DNA of 64,000 nt from Phaeobacter sp. 22II1-1F12B (GTDB taxonomy: Bacteria; Pseudomonadota; Alphaproteobacteria; Rhodobacterales; Rhodobacteraceae): contig NZ_AQQP01000009.1 of NCBI RefSeq assembly GCF_002210165.1, positions 62,001 through 126,000 of the forward strand. The letters run 5' to 3'. Under the pieces are notes generated by a model. That model did not search any database and was not told where the DNA came from. It saw nothing but the letters and a program-made list of their open reading frames with translations. The position numbers were made by a program, and so were the translations under genes. This document shows positions 25,077 through 35,224 of this stretch, in pieces. How positions within the stretch are numbered: the first letter of the stretch is position 1; each line of letters begins with the position of its first letter.

Positions 25077-26477
25077 GACACTGTTTTCATCGACATGAGC
25101 GAAACGCGCACCGGACTTGTTCGAAGTCACCACGCCAAGCGATTTCAGTTTTCTGTGCAGCGCACTCCGTTCCATGCCAACAAAAGACGCGGTCCGGCTG
25201 ATATTCCCACCAAACCGGTTAATCTGAGTCAGCAGATATTCACGTTCGAAAGCTTCCCGCGCTTCCCGCAGCGGCAGAGTAGCAAGCGACCCTGAAAGCA
25301 CGACACGGCCTTCGTCATCGCCTTTTTCCTCTTCGCTCGGCAGTTCGCGCGCTTCTATCGGACCGCTGCCTTCGCCAAGGATCAGGACACGTTCGATCAG
25401 GTTCTTGAGCTGTCGCACATTGCCGGGCCACGTCATTGTTTGCATCAGCGCAACCGACTCTTCAGTCAGGGGCCGCAAAGGCAAGCCTTGGGTCGCATTG
25501 CAATTGGCGATGAAATGTTCTGCCAATACAGGAATATCTTCGCGACGTTCTGCCAGAGACGGGACCGCAATCGGAACGACATTCAGACGGTGATACAATT
25601 CTTGCCGGAACCTGCCCGCCTGAATTTCCGCTTCCAGATCCTTGTTCGTGCTCGAAATAACGCGAAGGTCTACGCGCACCTTGTCCGAACCGCCCACGCG
25701 CTGAAATTGTTGTTCCACCAGAACCCGAAGGATTTTTGACTGAGTTCCGACCGGCATGTCACTGACTTCGTCGAAATAGACGACCCCACCATGCGCTTCC
25801 TCGAGCAAACCGGGTTCGATGCCTCGCTCGGGCGTCTCGCGACCGAACAGAACCTCCTCCACGCGATCTGGTTCAACACCGGCACAGTTGACCGTGACAA
25901 ACGGTCCGTTTGAACGGTTAGATTGGGCGTGAACATACCGTGCGGCGATTTCCTTGCCCGCCCCTGCAGGGCCGGTCAACATCACACGCCCGTTCGATTT
26001 CGTGACCTTGTCCAACTGGCTGATCAACGTCCGGAAAGCCGCGCTTTGACCGATCATTTCGGCGTTGGTGACTTCACGACGTTTGAGCGAGCTATTCTCA
26101 CGCCGGAGACGGGACGCTTCCATTGCCCGGCGGATAACGACCATAAGTTGATCGATGTTGAAAGGCTTTTCGATGAAGTCGTAGGCACCTTGCTTGATGG
26201 CGGCGACCGCGATTTCGATGTTACCGTGCCCGGAGATGATGACCACCGGCACGTCCGGATTATCCCGTTTGACGGTCTTGAGGATATCAATCCCATCCAT
26301 TCGGCTGTCTTTCAGCCAGATATCGAGGATAAGAAGAGCGGGTGGCTCGGTATTTATCGCGTTCATACAGTCGTCGGAGTTGCCCGCCAGACGCGTCGCG
26401 TATCCTTCGTCTTCTAGAATATCCGAAACCAGTTCGCGAATATCGCGTTCGTCGTCAACAATCAGAATATCTGTCAT
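25062..26477 (-). CDS. ntrX: Response regulator NtrX
   Basis: 471 residues: receiver (Asp52 in LLILDIWLKD), AAA+ domain with a divergent Walker A TGPAGAGKE (168-176), Walker [26 protein letters not shown], and a Fis-type helix-turn-helix (GGNISRTASFVGMERSALHR). After FGRE (211-214) the sigma-54 contact motif GAFTGA is missing; TPERGIEPGLLEEA stands in its place. Partner of the membrane kinase NtrY just upstream. In other alphaproteobacteria NtrYX responds to nitrogen, redox or envelope state. Confidence 0.95.
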   Translation of the reverse strand: MTDILIVDDERDIRELVSDILEDEGYATRLAGNSDDCMNAINTEPPALLILDIWLKDSRMDGIDILKTVKRDNPDVPVVIISGHGNIEIAVAAIKQGAYDFIEKPFNIDQLMVVIRRAMEASRLRRENSSLKRREVTNAEMIGQSAAFRTLISQLDKVTKSNGRVMLTGPAGAGKEIAARYVHAQSNRSNGPFVTVNCAGVEPDRVEEVLFGRETPERGIEPGLLEEAHGGVVYFDEVSDMPVGTQSKILRVLVEQQFQRVGGSDKVRVDLRVISSTNKDLEAEIQAGRFRQELYHRLNVVPIAVPSLAERREDIPVLAEHFIANCNATQGLPLRPLTEESVALMQTMTWPGNVRQLKNLIERVLILGEGSGPIEARELPSEEEKGDDEGRVVLSGSLATLPLREAREAFEREYLLTQINRFGGNISRTASFVGMERSALHRKLKSLGVVTSNKSGARFAHVDENSVEAAE

Positions 26478-26497
26478 GTCATTCCTGCTTCTTTTTT

Positions 26498-28765
26498 CTA
26501 ATTTACCGCCCCACCCGGCGCACCGGATGAATTTGCCTCATTTCCAACTACCCCCTTGGGCAGCCTGATAACGGCCATTGCTCCGTAATGGGCCTGGCCC
26601 TCGAAAACAGGGGCATCCTGCAGGGCCAGCGTGCCGCCGTGTTCTTCGATGATCTTTTTGACGATTGGCAAACCAAGGCCGGTCCCGGCATCCCGGGTCG
26701 TCACATAGGGTTCAAACAGCTTGGCCCTGTCCTCGGGCAGACCGATGCCGTTGTCAGCCACCGAAATCTCTATGCCGCGGTCATCCTGAGACAACGCAAC
26801 GCGGATCTCCGGGGTGATACCTTCGGATCCCATTTTTTCGATACGGGTTTCAATGGCTTCGCCCGCGTTCTTGATCAGATTAGTCAACGCCTGAGACAGC
26901 ATCGTCGAATCAATTTCAGCCATCAAAGGCTGGGGCGGCAGATCAGCTTCGATTTTAACGTCTGGTTGCCCTGTATGCTGAAGCAAGACCGCATCTCGGA
27001 CCAAAGCGGTCAAATCTTCGGCCCTGCGTTCCGGTTCGGGCATCCTCGCGAACTTTGAGAACTCATCGACGATTCGGCGCAAATCGCCTGTCTGCCGAAC
27101 GATAACGTCCGTCATCGCTTCCAGCCGATCACTATCGTCCCCGACCAGCGGAGAGAACTTTCGTTTGATGCGCTCGGCCGAAAGTTGGATAGGCGTGAGT
27201 GGGTTCTTGATTTCATGCGCGATACGACGGGCAACATCGCCCCAAGCCGCCATCCTCTGCGCGCTTACAAGATCCGTTACATCGTCAAAAGCGACCACGT
27301 AGCCTTCTAGGCTTCCATCGTCTTTGCGCCGCGTAGACATCCGAACAAGGAGATTTTCGAGACGGCCTCCACGCGAAACTTTCACCTCACCCTGAACCAC
27401 CTCTTGGCCGCTTTGGATCAGAGTTTCAAACAACTCGCCAAATTCGGGTACACCGACCGAGAGAGCGACGAGTTGATCCTCACCTGACCAAGCCAATAGC
27501 CTTTCTGCAGAACGGTTCACAAAAGTGACTCGGCCCTCTGGGTCCAGGCCAACCACACCAGAAGTCACCGAGGATAGGACTGAATCGAACAATCTCCGCC
27601 GCCGTTCGATCTGCCGATTGTTGTCAAGAAGTGTATCGCGCTGGCCTTTCAACTGCCGTGTCATCTGATTGAAATACCGACCTAGCATTCCAATCTCGTC
27701 ATCGCTTTCATCTTCGATCACGCGAATGTCGAGATCCCCTGCCCCGACCTGTTGTGCCGCCATCGTGAGGCGGCCCACCGGGCGAGACAGTCGTTCTGCA
27801 AACCATAGGCCGAGCCAAATGGCTGCGAGGATCAGAATGACTGCGAAACCGAGGTAAAGAACGCCGAATTCAAAGACCACGCGGCCGCGTTCGCTTTCGA
27901 GTTGCTGATATAGCCTGATCGTTTCCTTGGTCTCATCCAGCAGATTCAGAATCTGCCCATCGACGTCTCTGCTCACATAAAGGAACCGGTCGACAAAGCC
28001 GTCCAACCTTACGAGCGCCCGGAACTCGTTGTTATCCCAATCTTGAATAATCTTGAGGCCGGTATCCCGCGCCTGTTGAATATCTTCTTCGGTCGGTTGT
28101 TCGAAATTGAAGAGGTACGAGCCTTCGCCCCGGGAGCGTATTTCGCCGGTTCCGTCTACGACATAGGCCTCTTTCAGGCCCCGTTGTATCTGCGGTTGAG
28201 CCTGACTAAGGACCTGCCGCAGTTCGGCATCGCTCATGAACACTGTCAAACGGCGACTGTTGTCCAGAAAACGCCCTAAGGCCCGAGCGTCTTGTTGAAG
28301 ATCTTCGCGTTGTTCTTCCTCATAGGCCTGCGCAGCCGCAAGCGACGAACCGACAACACGGCTTACACGGTCAGAGAACCAACCCTCCAGCCCCATGTTG
28401 ATCGTCAACGCCGCGAAGACGGCGACAGTAACCGTGGGAATCAGGGCGAGAAGCGCAAAAACCCCTATCAACCTTAGATGTAGACGCGACCCGGCAGATT
28501 TTGCCCGGCGCGCAGCAATGATGCGGCCCACCTGACCAAGGACAAGCGCGGCCACCACCAGAATATATATGAGGTCCGCCAGCAGAATCGCGCGCAGTGC
28601 ATCATTCGTCGGTCCCCGATCTATCGATCCCAACGATAGCGAGGTCACAAACGCAAGGAGCGGTCCCAGAACAACAAGGCCAAGCGTGGCGATATTCTGG
28701 GCACGCTTAGTCCGGCGCCACCTGTTGAGCGCCATAAATGGAGATCTTTGTGACCGGGATACCAC
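26498..28765 (-). CDS. ntrY: Membrane sensor histidine kinase NtrY
   Basis: About 755 residues. Three to four N-terminal membrane spans (TLGLVVLGPLLAFVTSLSLG; LIYILVVAALVLGQVG; HLRLIGVFALLALIPTVTVA), a periplasmic region, another span (LYLGFAVILILAAIWLGLWF), HAMP (RLSRPVGRLTMAAQQVGAGD), PAS, HisKA with H-box RIAHEIKNPLTPIQ and HATPase_c (NLIKNAGEA, DNGIGLPEDRAK, GTGLGLPIVKKI). The GTG at 28765 has GAGGG at ideal spacing; ATG 28735 is an alternative with a weaker site. Located 20 bases before ntrX. Confidence 0.94.
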   Translation of the reverse strand: MVSRSQRSPFMALNRWRRTKRAQNIATLGLVVLGPLLAFVTSLSLGSIDRGPTNDALRAILLADLIYILVVAALVLGQVGRIIAARRAKSAGSRLHLRLIGVFALLALIPTVTVAVFAALTINMGLEGWFSDRVSRVVGSSLAAAQAYEEEQREDLQQDARALGRFLDNSRRLTVFMSDAELRQVLSQAQPQIQRGLKEAYVVDGTGEIRSRGEGSYLFNFEQPTEEDIQQARDTGLKIIQDWDNNEFRALVRLDGFVDRFLYVSRDVDGQILNLLDETKETIRLYQQLESERGRVVFEFGVLYLGFAVILILAAIWLGLWFAERLSRPVGRLTMAAQQVGAGDLDIRVIEDESDDEIGMLGRYFNQMTRQLKGQRDTLLDNNRQIERRRRLFDSVLSSVTSGVVGLDPEGRVTFVNRSAERLLAWSGEDQLVALSVGVPEFGELFETLIQSGQEVVQGEVKVSRGGRLENLLVRMSTRRKDDGSLEGYVVAFDDVTDLVSAQRMAAWGDVARRIAHEIKNPLTPIQLSAERIKRKFSPLVGDDSDRLEAMTDVIVRQTGDLRRIVDEFSKFARMPEPERRAEDLTALVRDAVLLQHTGQPDVKIEADLPPQPLMAEIDSTMLSQALTNLIKNAGEAIETRIEKMGSEGITPEIRVALSQDDRGIEISVADNGIGLPEDRAKLFEPYVTTRDAGTGLGLPIVKKIIEEHGGTLALQDAPVFEGQAHYGAMAVIRLPKGVVGNEANSSGAPGGAVN

Positions 28766-28863
28766 CCGCTGCCCTCACCTGATGTGTCGCTTTCGCAACG
28801 AACCGCCAAATGTCGTGGTCTCGCCCGACGTATTTACCGGGATGCCACGCTTCTGTGACGATT

Positions 28864-30234
28864 TTACATCAATTTGCGGCGCCGTGTCACCTGTATATCT
28901 AGATCGGATATTTTCTTGCGCAGAGTATTGCGGTTGATGCCGAGCAAATCGGCACATTTCGCCTGATTTCCGCCTGTCGCTTCGAGAGCGATTTCGATCA
29001 GAGGCGTCTCAACTTCCTTTAAGATCCGCGTGTAAAGCCCCGGAGGTGGGAGCATATTCCCGTGCAGGTCGAAATAACGACGAAGGTGGCGCGCGACAGA
29101 AGAGGCCAGCTTTTCGGTATCTCCTCCGCCAAGCACCGGTTCCATTTCCGGTTGGCTGCCGAGAACCTGCTCAACTTCCTGCCGGGCAATCTCATCCGAA
29201 CGGCTTGTAAGAACAAGTCGGCGAATCGCATTCTCAAGCTGGCGCACGTTGCCGGGCCAGCTGTACGCGCGAAACAACTCTTCGGATTCGGCCGAGAGCC
29301 AGCGTTTCTGCGCACCTTCCCGTTCTGCGCGCGCCAGGAAATGCTGAGCGAGCAAAGGAACGTCATCAACCCGTTCGCGAAGGCTTGGCACGTGGATCGT
29401 CGCGCCGCTCAACCGGTAGTACAGATCCTGACGGACCTGCCCCGCTTCCATCGCGGAATTCAGGTTGTTCTGGCTGGTCGCCATAAACCTTGGGAGATGA
29501 TCGCCCGGCGCATCCATCATGCGCACGATCCTCGCCTGAATTTCATCTTCGATATCAGCGATCTCGTCGATCAGAAGTGTGCCGCCCTTCACCCTTGCAA
29601 GCACACGGGCGGGCCCTTCGATATCCTGCAGGTCCGCGCCGGTAATGGTGATGAACGGAAGTGTGCGGCGGTCCGAGAAGTCATGTATCGCGCGCGCGAT
29701 CAGCGATTTGCCGGTGCCGCTTTCGCCAGAGATGAGAACCGGCAGATCCGTATTCATTACGCGCGCGACCAGCCGGTAGAGGGCCTGCATCACCTTGGTA
29801 CGTCCCACCAGCGGCAGATCATCAGGCCGATCGTCTTCCGGCGCCTGAATTGCACTGCTCCCCGAATGCCTTTTCAATTCAAGCGCGCGCGCCGTCCGTT
29901 TCATCAGGTCAGGCAGATCGAACGGCTTTGGAAGGTAATCGTAGGCTTCCGCCTCGGCCGCCTGAATCGCCGTCATGATCGTATTCTGCGCAGAGATGAC
30001 AATGACCGGCAGACCGGGACGGTCTATTGCGATCTTGGGCAGCATTTCCAAACCGTTGCCGTCTGGCATGACGACATCGGAAATGACGACGTCGCCTTTG
30101 CCTTCGCCTACCCAACGCATCAGTGTTGTCAGTGAACTGGTGGCGTGGACTTTGCATCCCGCTCGCGTCAGTGCCTGCGTTAAAACCGTACGGATCGTGC
30201 GGTCATCGTCGGCTACCAGTACTGTGCCATCCAT
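28864..30234 (-). CDS. ntrC: Nitrogen regulator NtrC lacking GAFTGA
   Basis: 456 residues: receiver (Asp53 in [10 protein letters not shown]), AAA+ domain with intact Walker A GESGTGKS (170-177) and Walker [25 protein letters not shown], Fis helix-turn-helix [20 protein letters not shown]. The GAFTGA loop is deleted: [20 protein letters not shown] runs straight on. Rhodobacter capsulatus NtrC also lacks it and activates the housekeeping sigma-70 polymerase; the same is inferred here. ATG 30234 lies 11 bases after ntrB. Confidence 0.95.
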   Translation of the reverse strand: MDGTVLVADDDRTIRTVLTQALTRAGCKVHATSSLTTLMRWVGEGKGDVVISDVVMPDGNGLEMLPKIAIDRPGLPVIVISAQNTIMTAIQAAEAEAYDYLPKPFDLPDLMKRTARALELKRHSGSSAIQAPEDDRPDDLPLVGRTKVMQALYRLVARVMNTDLPVLISGESGTGKSLIARAIHDFSDRRTLPFITITGADLQDIEGPARVLARVKGGTLLIDEIADIEDEIQARIVRMMDAPGDHLPRFMATSQNNLNSAMEAGQVRQDLYYRLSGATIHVPSLRERVDDVPLLAQHFLARAEREGAQKRWLSAESEELFRAYSWPGNVRQLENAIRRLVLTSRSDEIARQEVEQVLGSQPEMEPVLGGGDTEKLASSVARHLRRYFDLHGNMLPPPGLYTRILKEVETPLIEIALEATGGNQAKCADLLGINRNTLRKKISDLDIQVTRRRKLM

Positions 30235-30245
30235 TGGTTACTCTC

Positions 30246-31316
30246 CTAGTTTGACACTCCCCGCGGCACGCGCGGGAGAGAAAGGCGGAACACGGTGCGT
30301 CCCGGGACTGACGTCACCGAGATCCAGCCATCGTGGTCCGATATGATTTTGCTGACCAGCGCCAAGCCAAGGCCGGTGCCGTTTTCGCGTCCGGATACGA
30401 AAGGATCGAAGACGTCATCTTTGATCTTTTCCGGCAATCCGGGGCCATCATCGATAATTTCAACCTGAAGAGGCAGCGACTGGCCGCTTCCGTCGCTGCG
30501 CCTCAACCGAAATGAGTGCTCGAAGTATGAGTGAATCCTGATGGTTCCGCCTTTGGGATCAGCGGCTTCTGACGCGTTCTTCAGAAGGTTTAGAACGACT
30601 TGCAGCAACTGATCTGGATCCCCGTAGGCCAGCGGCAGGGACGGATCATAGTCTTCGATGATCTTCATATGTGCACCGAAACCGAGCAAGGCGGAACGTC
30701 GTGCCCGGTCCAGAACGTCGTGAATATTGACCGGCTTCCGGTCAGGTTCACTCAAATTGCCAAACTGCTCAACCTGCTCGAGCAGTTTCACGATCCTGCG
30801 GCTTTCCGCGACGATAAGATCAGTAAGTTCAAGGTCTTCCGAGGACAAGTTCATGCTTAGCAGTTGCGCCGCACCGGTAATGCCTGCCAAGGGGTTCTTG
30901 ATTTCATGCGCGAGCATCTCAGCCATCCCGATCGCCGATTGCGCGGCAGACTTGACCGAATGGCTCTGTGTCATCCGTCCGGCAAGTTCCCGCGGGGTGA
31001 TCATGAGTATCATACACCCTTCTTGCCCAATGAGCGGTGCAATCTGCAGCGCGCATTGAAGTGGCGCCCGGCTTCCGCAGCCTACATCGACATCATTCAC
31101 AAAGAGAGCGGTGCTCTTGTCGCGCGCCTTGTCGAAAGCCTCTTCAATCGGGGTATCGACCCTGATCTGGCTCCAAACCGATTGCCCCGTTACGGTCTTG
31201 GATGAGGCGTTCAGAAACCCCTCTCCGGCGCTGTTTACATCCTGTATATTGTTGTCTTGATCGATGACAAAGGCAGGGACAGGCAACGAGGCCCAGATCG
31301 CATTTTCCGGAATCAT
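30246..31316 (-). CDS. ntrB: Nitrogen regulation histidine kinase NtrB
   Basis: 356 residues, soluble. PAS domain (PVPAFVIDQDNNIQDVNSAG), HisKA with H-box LAHEIKNPLAGITGAAQL, HATPase_c (VVLNLLKNASEA, IIDDGPGLPEKIK, GTGLGLALVSKI). It phosphorylates or dephosphorylates NtrC under PII control. Its ATG overlaps the dusB stop by four bases (31313-31316), the conserved nifR3-ntrB arrangement of Rhodobacterales. Confidence 0.95.
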   Translation of the reverse strand: MIPENAIWASLPVPAFVIDQDNNIQDVNSAGEGFLNASSKTVTGQSVWSQIRVDTPIEEAFDKARDKSTALFVNDVDVGCGSRAPLQCALQIAPLIGQEGCMILMITPRELAGRMTQSHSVKSAAQSAIGMAEMLAHEIKNPLAGITGAAQLLSMNLSSEDLELTDLIVAESRRIVKLLEQVEQFGNLSEPDRKPVNIHDVLDRARRSALLGFGAHMKIIEDYDPSLPLAYGDPDQLLQVVLNLLKNASEAADPKGGTIRIHSYFEHSFRLRRSDGSGQSLPLQVEIIDDGPGLPEKIKDDVFDPFVSGRENGTGLGLALVSKIISDHDGWISVTSVPGRTVFRLSLPRVPRGVSN

Positions 31317-32296
31317 GCAGCTACCTTGGCTGGTGTTGTCAGGGCATCGCTTAACAGGCTTACAACCCTCTCCGGGTCCTGCTCGGTCAGAACCATTCGC
31401 CGCAGATCAGCGGGTGTTCCAGAGTGGTCCATATACCAGCCGAGATGCTTTCGAGCGACGCGAACGCCAAGGGGGCGGCCGTAAAAACCGATCATGGAAA
31501 GGTAGTGTTCCGAAACGAGATCTACGAAATCAGCACCCACTGGAATTACGGGACCGCTGGTCGCGCCGAGTGCATGTGACACTTCGGCGAGAATCCAAGG
31601 TTGTCCCTGAGCTCCCCTTCCGATCATCACACCATCCGCGCCGGATTTTGCCAAAGCCGTTTTGGCCGATCCGGAGTCAACGATGTCACCATTCGCGACA
31701 ACAGGCACATCCACGGCGTTCACAACTTCCCGAATTGCCCCCCAATCCGCTGTACCTTTGTAGAACTGGCATCTCGTTCGGCCATGAATCGTGATCATGG
31801 AAACGCCCGCATCCTGCGCCCGTTTGGCAATATGCGCCGCGTTCAGACAAGTTGAGTCCCATCCCAGCCGGGTCTTCAGCGTCACGGGGACATCCACCGC
31901 GTCAACAACTGCTTCGATCAATCGCAAAGCATGGTCCGGGGTTTTCATTAATGCTGACCCGGATTCACCACTGGTGACCTTTTTGGCAGGACAGCCCATG
32001 TTGATATCGATTACTTTCGCACCGAAACTTTCCACCTGCCTAGCAGCTTCTGCCATCCAATAGGTCTCACGACCGGCGAGTTGAACAGCGGTGTTTTCGA
32101 TGTCCGCGCTCAGCTCGGCACGTTCCCAAACGCCGGGCTTCGATTGAACCATTTCCTGACTCGCCACCATTTCGCTTACCACCATCCCAGCTCCGAATTT
32201 CGTAACCAAATCACGGAACGGTCGGTCGGTGATTCCAGCCATAGGCGCCAGAAGGACCGGAGAAGTAAGCGTTTTATTTGCGAGTTTGAACGTCAC
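31313..32296 (-). CDS. dusB: tRNA-dihydrouridine synthase DusB (NifR3)
   Basis: 327 residues. TIM-barrel FMN enzyme reducing uridine in the tRNA D-loop. LLAPMAGITDRPFRDL (FMN site), VIDINMGCPAKKV with the catalytic Cys, LKTRLGWD, ITIHGRTRCQFYKGTADW, ANGDI and MIGRGAQGQPWI. First gene of the ntr operon; in Rhodobacter the name nifR3 reflects this linkage. Divergent from ispDF over 197 bases, where the operon promoter must lie. Confidence 0.95.
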   Translation of the reverse strand: MTFKLANKTLTSPVLLAPMAGITDRPFRDLVTKFGAGMVVSEMVASQEMVQSKPGVWERAELSADIENTAVQLAGRETYWMAEAARQVESFGAKVIDINMGCPAKKVTSGESGSALMKTPDHALRLIEAVVDAVDVPVTLKTRLGWDSTCLNAAHIAKRAQDAGVSMITIHGRTRCQFYKGTADWGAIREVVNAVDVPVVANGDIVDSGSAKTALAKSGADGVMIGRGAQGQPWILAEVSHALGATSGPVIPVGADFVDLVSEHYLSMIGFYGRPLGVRVARKHLGWYMDHSGTPADLRRMVLTEQDPERVVSLLSDALTTPAKVAA

Positions 32297-32493
32297 ATGC
32301 CTAAACCTTGTGCACTTGAACTGTTTCTATCGAGATCGCTGCAATTGAACAACGAAACCGCTCGATCTTAGTGAAATTCGGTCCGCTTTCGCCTATTTTT
32401 TAATCGATAGACGTCGCGCAATTGCACTGTGTCGCATCACCACATAAACACCACATAGTCAGATCACGGTCCCCGGAATATCGGAGCTATCAC

Positions 32494-33630
32494 ATGCGCA
32501 TTGCCGCTCTTATCGTCGCCGCGGGTCGCGGAACGCGGGCTGGCGGTTTAGTTGCTAAGCAGTGGCAGACGATCGCCGGGATACCGATGCTGGACCAAAC
32601 ATTAAAGGCGTTTGAAGCGAACCCGAACATTGATCAAATAGCGTTGGTCTTGGCCGAGGGAGAGATCGAACAAGCCGATCAGTACCGAAATGCCGGATAT
32701 GTCGTCGCAATGGGTGGTGCAGAGCGTTCAATTTCGGTCAGGAACGGGCTTCAGGCGTTGGCTCCCTTTGAACCCGAAAAGGTGCTCATTCACGATGCTG
32801 CCCGGCCTTGTGTGTCATCGGCACTAATAGACCGTGTCATCGACGCGCTTGAAACGCATGAGGGTGCCGCGCCTGCCCTGCCCGTCATTGACGCTCTCTG
32901 GACGGGGGAACAGGGTTTGGTCTCTGGCACTCGAGACCGTACCGATCTGTATCGCGCGCAAACGCCGCAGGGATTTTCCTTTTGCCGAATTCTCGCAGCG
33001 CATAAGTCATACGATGGTATGGCACCGGATGACGTCACCGTGGCGCGGGCGGCGAAAATCAACGTTGCGATTGTTGCTGGCGACGATGACAACCTGAAGG
33101 TGACCATGCCGGAAGACTTTGAAAAAGCGGCAAGAATACTGGGAGCACCAAGTATGGTCAGGTTAGGTAACGGATTTGACGTTCATCGTTTCGGCCCCGG
33201 CGACGACGTGACCTTATGCGGTGTGCGTGTTCCTCACGAGCGTTCCCTGCAAGGCCATTCGGACGCTGATGTAGGCATGCATGCCATTACCGATGCGATC
33301 TATGGCGCGCTAGCAAAAGGCGACATCGGACAGCATTTCCCGCCAAGTGACCCGCGATGGAAAGGTGCCGCTAGCGACATTTTCCTTCGCCATGCCGTCG
33401 ACCTTGCCGGAGAATTGGGCTGGGCAATCGGAAACGTAGACTGCACGTTGATCTGCGAGCAGCCGAAAATCGGACCGCATGCCGAAGAAATGCGACACAC
33501 ACTCGCCCGGATTATGGAAACTTCAGCAGATGTCATTTCGGTCAAGGCGACGACGTCGGAACAACTTGGCTTTACTGGCCGAGGTGAAGGCATCGCCGCG
33601 ATGGCAACGGCAACACTGGTGGCGAAATGA
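32494..33630 (+). CDS. ispDF: Bifunctional MEP cytidylyltransferase / MECDP synthase
   Basis: 378 residues. Fusion of IspD (residues ~1-220; [30 protein letters not shown]) and IspF (~225-378; [11 protein letters not shown] with zinc-binding Asp/His, [31 protein letters not shown]). Catalyses two steps of the non-mevalonate isoprenoid pathway. ATG 32494 gives the standard [11 protein letters not shown] start; the open frame extends upstream without homology. Its stop overlaps the pgpA start by four bases. Confidence 0.96.
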   Translation: MRIAALIVAAGRGTRAGGLVAKQWQTIAGIPMLDQTLKAFEANPNIDQIALVLAEGEIEQADQYRNAGYVVAMGGAERSISVRNGLQALAPFEPEKVLIHDAARPCVSSALIDRVIDALETHEGAAPALPVIDALWTGEQGLVSGTRDRTDLYRAQTPQGFSFCRILAAHKSYDGMAPDDVTVARAAKINVAIVAGDDDNLKVTMPEDFEKAARILGAPSMVRLGNGFDVHRFGPGDDVTLCGVRVPHERSLQGHSDADVGMHAITDAIYGALAKGDIGQHFPPSDPRWKGAASDIFLRHAVDLAGELGWAIGNVDCTLICEQPKIGPHAEEMRHTLARIMETSADVISVKATTSEQLGFTGRGEGIAAMATATLVAK

Positions 33631-34127
33631 ACAAGCTTGCCCGAACAATAGGCACCGTCTTTGGTGTCGGTTACCTGAGACCCGCGCCGGGCACTTGGGG
33701 CTCGGCTTTCACGCTTTTGTTGGTCTGGCTCCTTCACATTATTGGTGGCTTTCCACTCGTCCTTGTCTGCATTCTCATCTCCTTTGTCATCGGGCTATGG
33801 GCAACCCGCCAGATCACACAGGCGCAGGACAATTCGGACCCCTCAGAGGTTGTGATAGACGAACTCGTTGGACAGGCGATCGCGCTGTTGCCGCTATCCT
33901 ACTCGGCAACTTCCATGGGTATCCCCATCACAGTCCTATGGCCCGGCTGGATCGCCGCGTTCCTGTTGTTCCGCCTCTTCGACATTTGGAAACCGGGCCC
34001 GGTTGGCTGGGCAGACCGCCGTCATGACCCTCTCGGCGTAATGCTTGATGACGTTATCGCTGGCATACTCGCCGCTATAGGTGTTGTTATTCTTGCCGGT
34101 CTGGCACACGGGGTATTCGGCGTATGA
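33627..34127 (+). CDS. pgpA: Phosphatidylglycerophosphatase A
   Basis: 166 residues, integral membrane. Motifs [22 protein letters not shown] (metal/substrate acidic residues) and [18 protein letters not shown], then [11 protein letters not shown]. Dephosphorylates phosphatidylglycerophosphate to phosphatidylglycerol. It overlaps ispDF and the next gene by ATGA on both sides, so the three are translationally coupled. Confidence 0.94.
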   Translation: MNKLARTIGTVFGVGYLRPAPGTWGSAFTLLLVWLLHIIGGFPLVLVCILISFVIGLWATRQITQAQDNSDPSEVVIDELVGQAIALLPLSYSATSMGIPITVLWPGWIAAFLLFRLFDIWKPGPVGWADRRHDPLGVMLDDVIAGILAAIGVVILAGLAHGVFGV

Positions 34128-34609
34128 GCGCGGCGGAGATTTTGAACCTGGCCAGGCAATCGCAGATCATGATCGCTACTGCGGAAAGCTGCACTGGCGG
34201 CATGGTTGCAGTCGCCTTAACTGATCTGCCGGGATCGTCGGACGTGTTTGATCGGGGTTTTGTGACGTACTCGAATGCGGCTAAATCCGACATGCTCGGG
34301 GTTAACGGCGCGACAATCGAACAATTCGGCGCGGTCTCGGAAGAAGTCGCGCAGGAAATGGCAGAAGGCGCATTGAGGGCGTCTCAAGCACAACTGGCCG
34401 TATCAATCACAGGTATCGCGGGACCCGGAGGTTCTGAGCATAAACCGGAGGGCCGCGTTTGTTTCGGTCTGGCCGGAGATGGCCGAACGACTTTCACAGA
34501 AACGGTCGAGTTCGGCGCTCTTGGGCGGACGAATGTAAGAGAATCGGCCCGCGATTACGCATTGAAAATGCTGCTAAAAAACCTTCTCGACTTGCCGAAT
34601 TCACTCTAG
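34124..34609 (+). CDS. CinA-family nicotinamide-nucleotide amidohydrolase (PncC domain)
   Basis: 161 residues, a stand-alone CinA C-terminal domain. TAESCTGGMVAVALTDLPGS with catalytic Ser, GFVTYSNAAKSDMLGV, and ITGIAGPGGSEHKPEGRVCF. Deamidates nicotinamide mononucleotide in NAD recycling. Coupled to pgpA by a four-base overlap; a pgpA-cinA pair is common in alphaproteobacteria. Convergent with the Coq10-like gene. A weak CTTCAG/CTGAAG hairpin at 34618-34643 is the only terminator candidate. Confidence 0.93.
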   Translation: MSAAEILNLARQSQIMIATAESCTGGMVAVALTDLPGSSDVFDRGFVTYSNAAKSDMLGVNGATIEQFGAVSEEVAQEMAEGALRASQAQLAVSITGIAGPGGSEHKPEGRVCFGLAGDGRTTFTETVEFGALGRTNVRESARDYALKMLLKNLLDLPNSL

Positions 34610-34653
34610 CGACAACGCTTCAGACCCGCAGGAGTCGCTGAAGGAATTACCTG

Positions 34654-35112
34654 TCAGAGGCCGCCGACTTCACCATACAAAGCGTCGGCGCGATTCTCGA
34701 AAGCGCGCACGATCCGTTGCATGGCTTCATTGAAAACGAGCCCGATAACGCGCTGAAGAATTGCGTTCTTGAACTCGAAATCCACGTTGAAGTGGACGTT
34801 ACACCCGCCCTCGACGTCTTCAAACCGCCACTCGGATTTGAGATACCGAAAGGGGCCATCCAAGTATTCCGTATCGATCTTCTGTTTGTCATGCCACAGG
34901 GTAACGCGGCTTCCGAATTTCTCGCGGAAGACCTTAAAGCTGATCACGAGGTCTGCCTCAAGGATTGTGGCTTCGTCTTTTGGTATGGTTTCCCGGATAC
35001 GCGCGGCCGCGCACCAGGGTAGAAACTCAGGATATTTGCCCACATCAGCGACCAGATCGTACATCTGCTGGCTGGAATAAGGGAGAAATCGTGTTTCTGC
35101 GTGGCTGGGCAT
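34654..35112 (-). CDS. Coq10/RatA-like START-domain protein
   Basis: 152 residues, single polyketide-cyclase/START domain: ETRFLPYSSQQMYDLVADVG, YPEFLPWCAAARI, EADLVISFKVFREKFGSRV, GPFRYLKSEWRFEDVEGGCN, FNEAMQRIVRAFENRADALY. The bacterial family is annotated both as ubiquinone-binding Coq10 homologue and as RatA toxin. In alphaproteobacteria a role in ubiquinone function is the likelier one; there is no antitoxin partner here. Confidence 0.88.
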   Translation of the reverse strand: MPSHAETRFLPYSSQQMYDLVADVGKYPEFLPWCAAARIRETIPKDEATILEADLVISFKVFREKFGSRVTLWHDKQKIDTEYLDGPFRYLKSEWRFEDVEGGCNVHFNVDFEFKNAILQRVIGLVFNEAMQRIVRAFENRADALYGEVGGL

Positions 35113-35224
35113 GTCAACTTTGATCTGGATTCCGGAACTGCCCTGTCTCTCCTATGAAACAGGGCCAAGATCAACCCGAGCAACAAGCAGTCGCATCAAT
35201 CAGTCGCGGTAAATCAGATTACAA

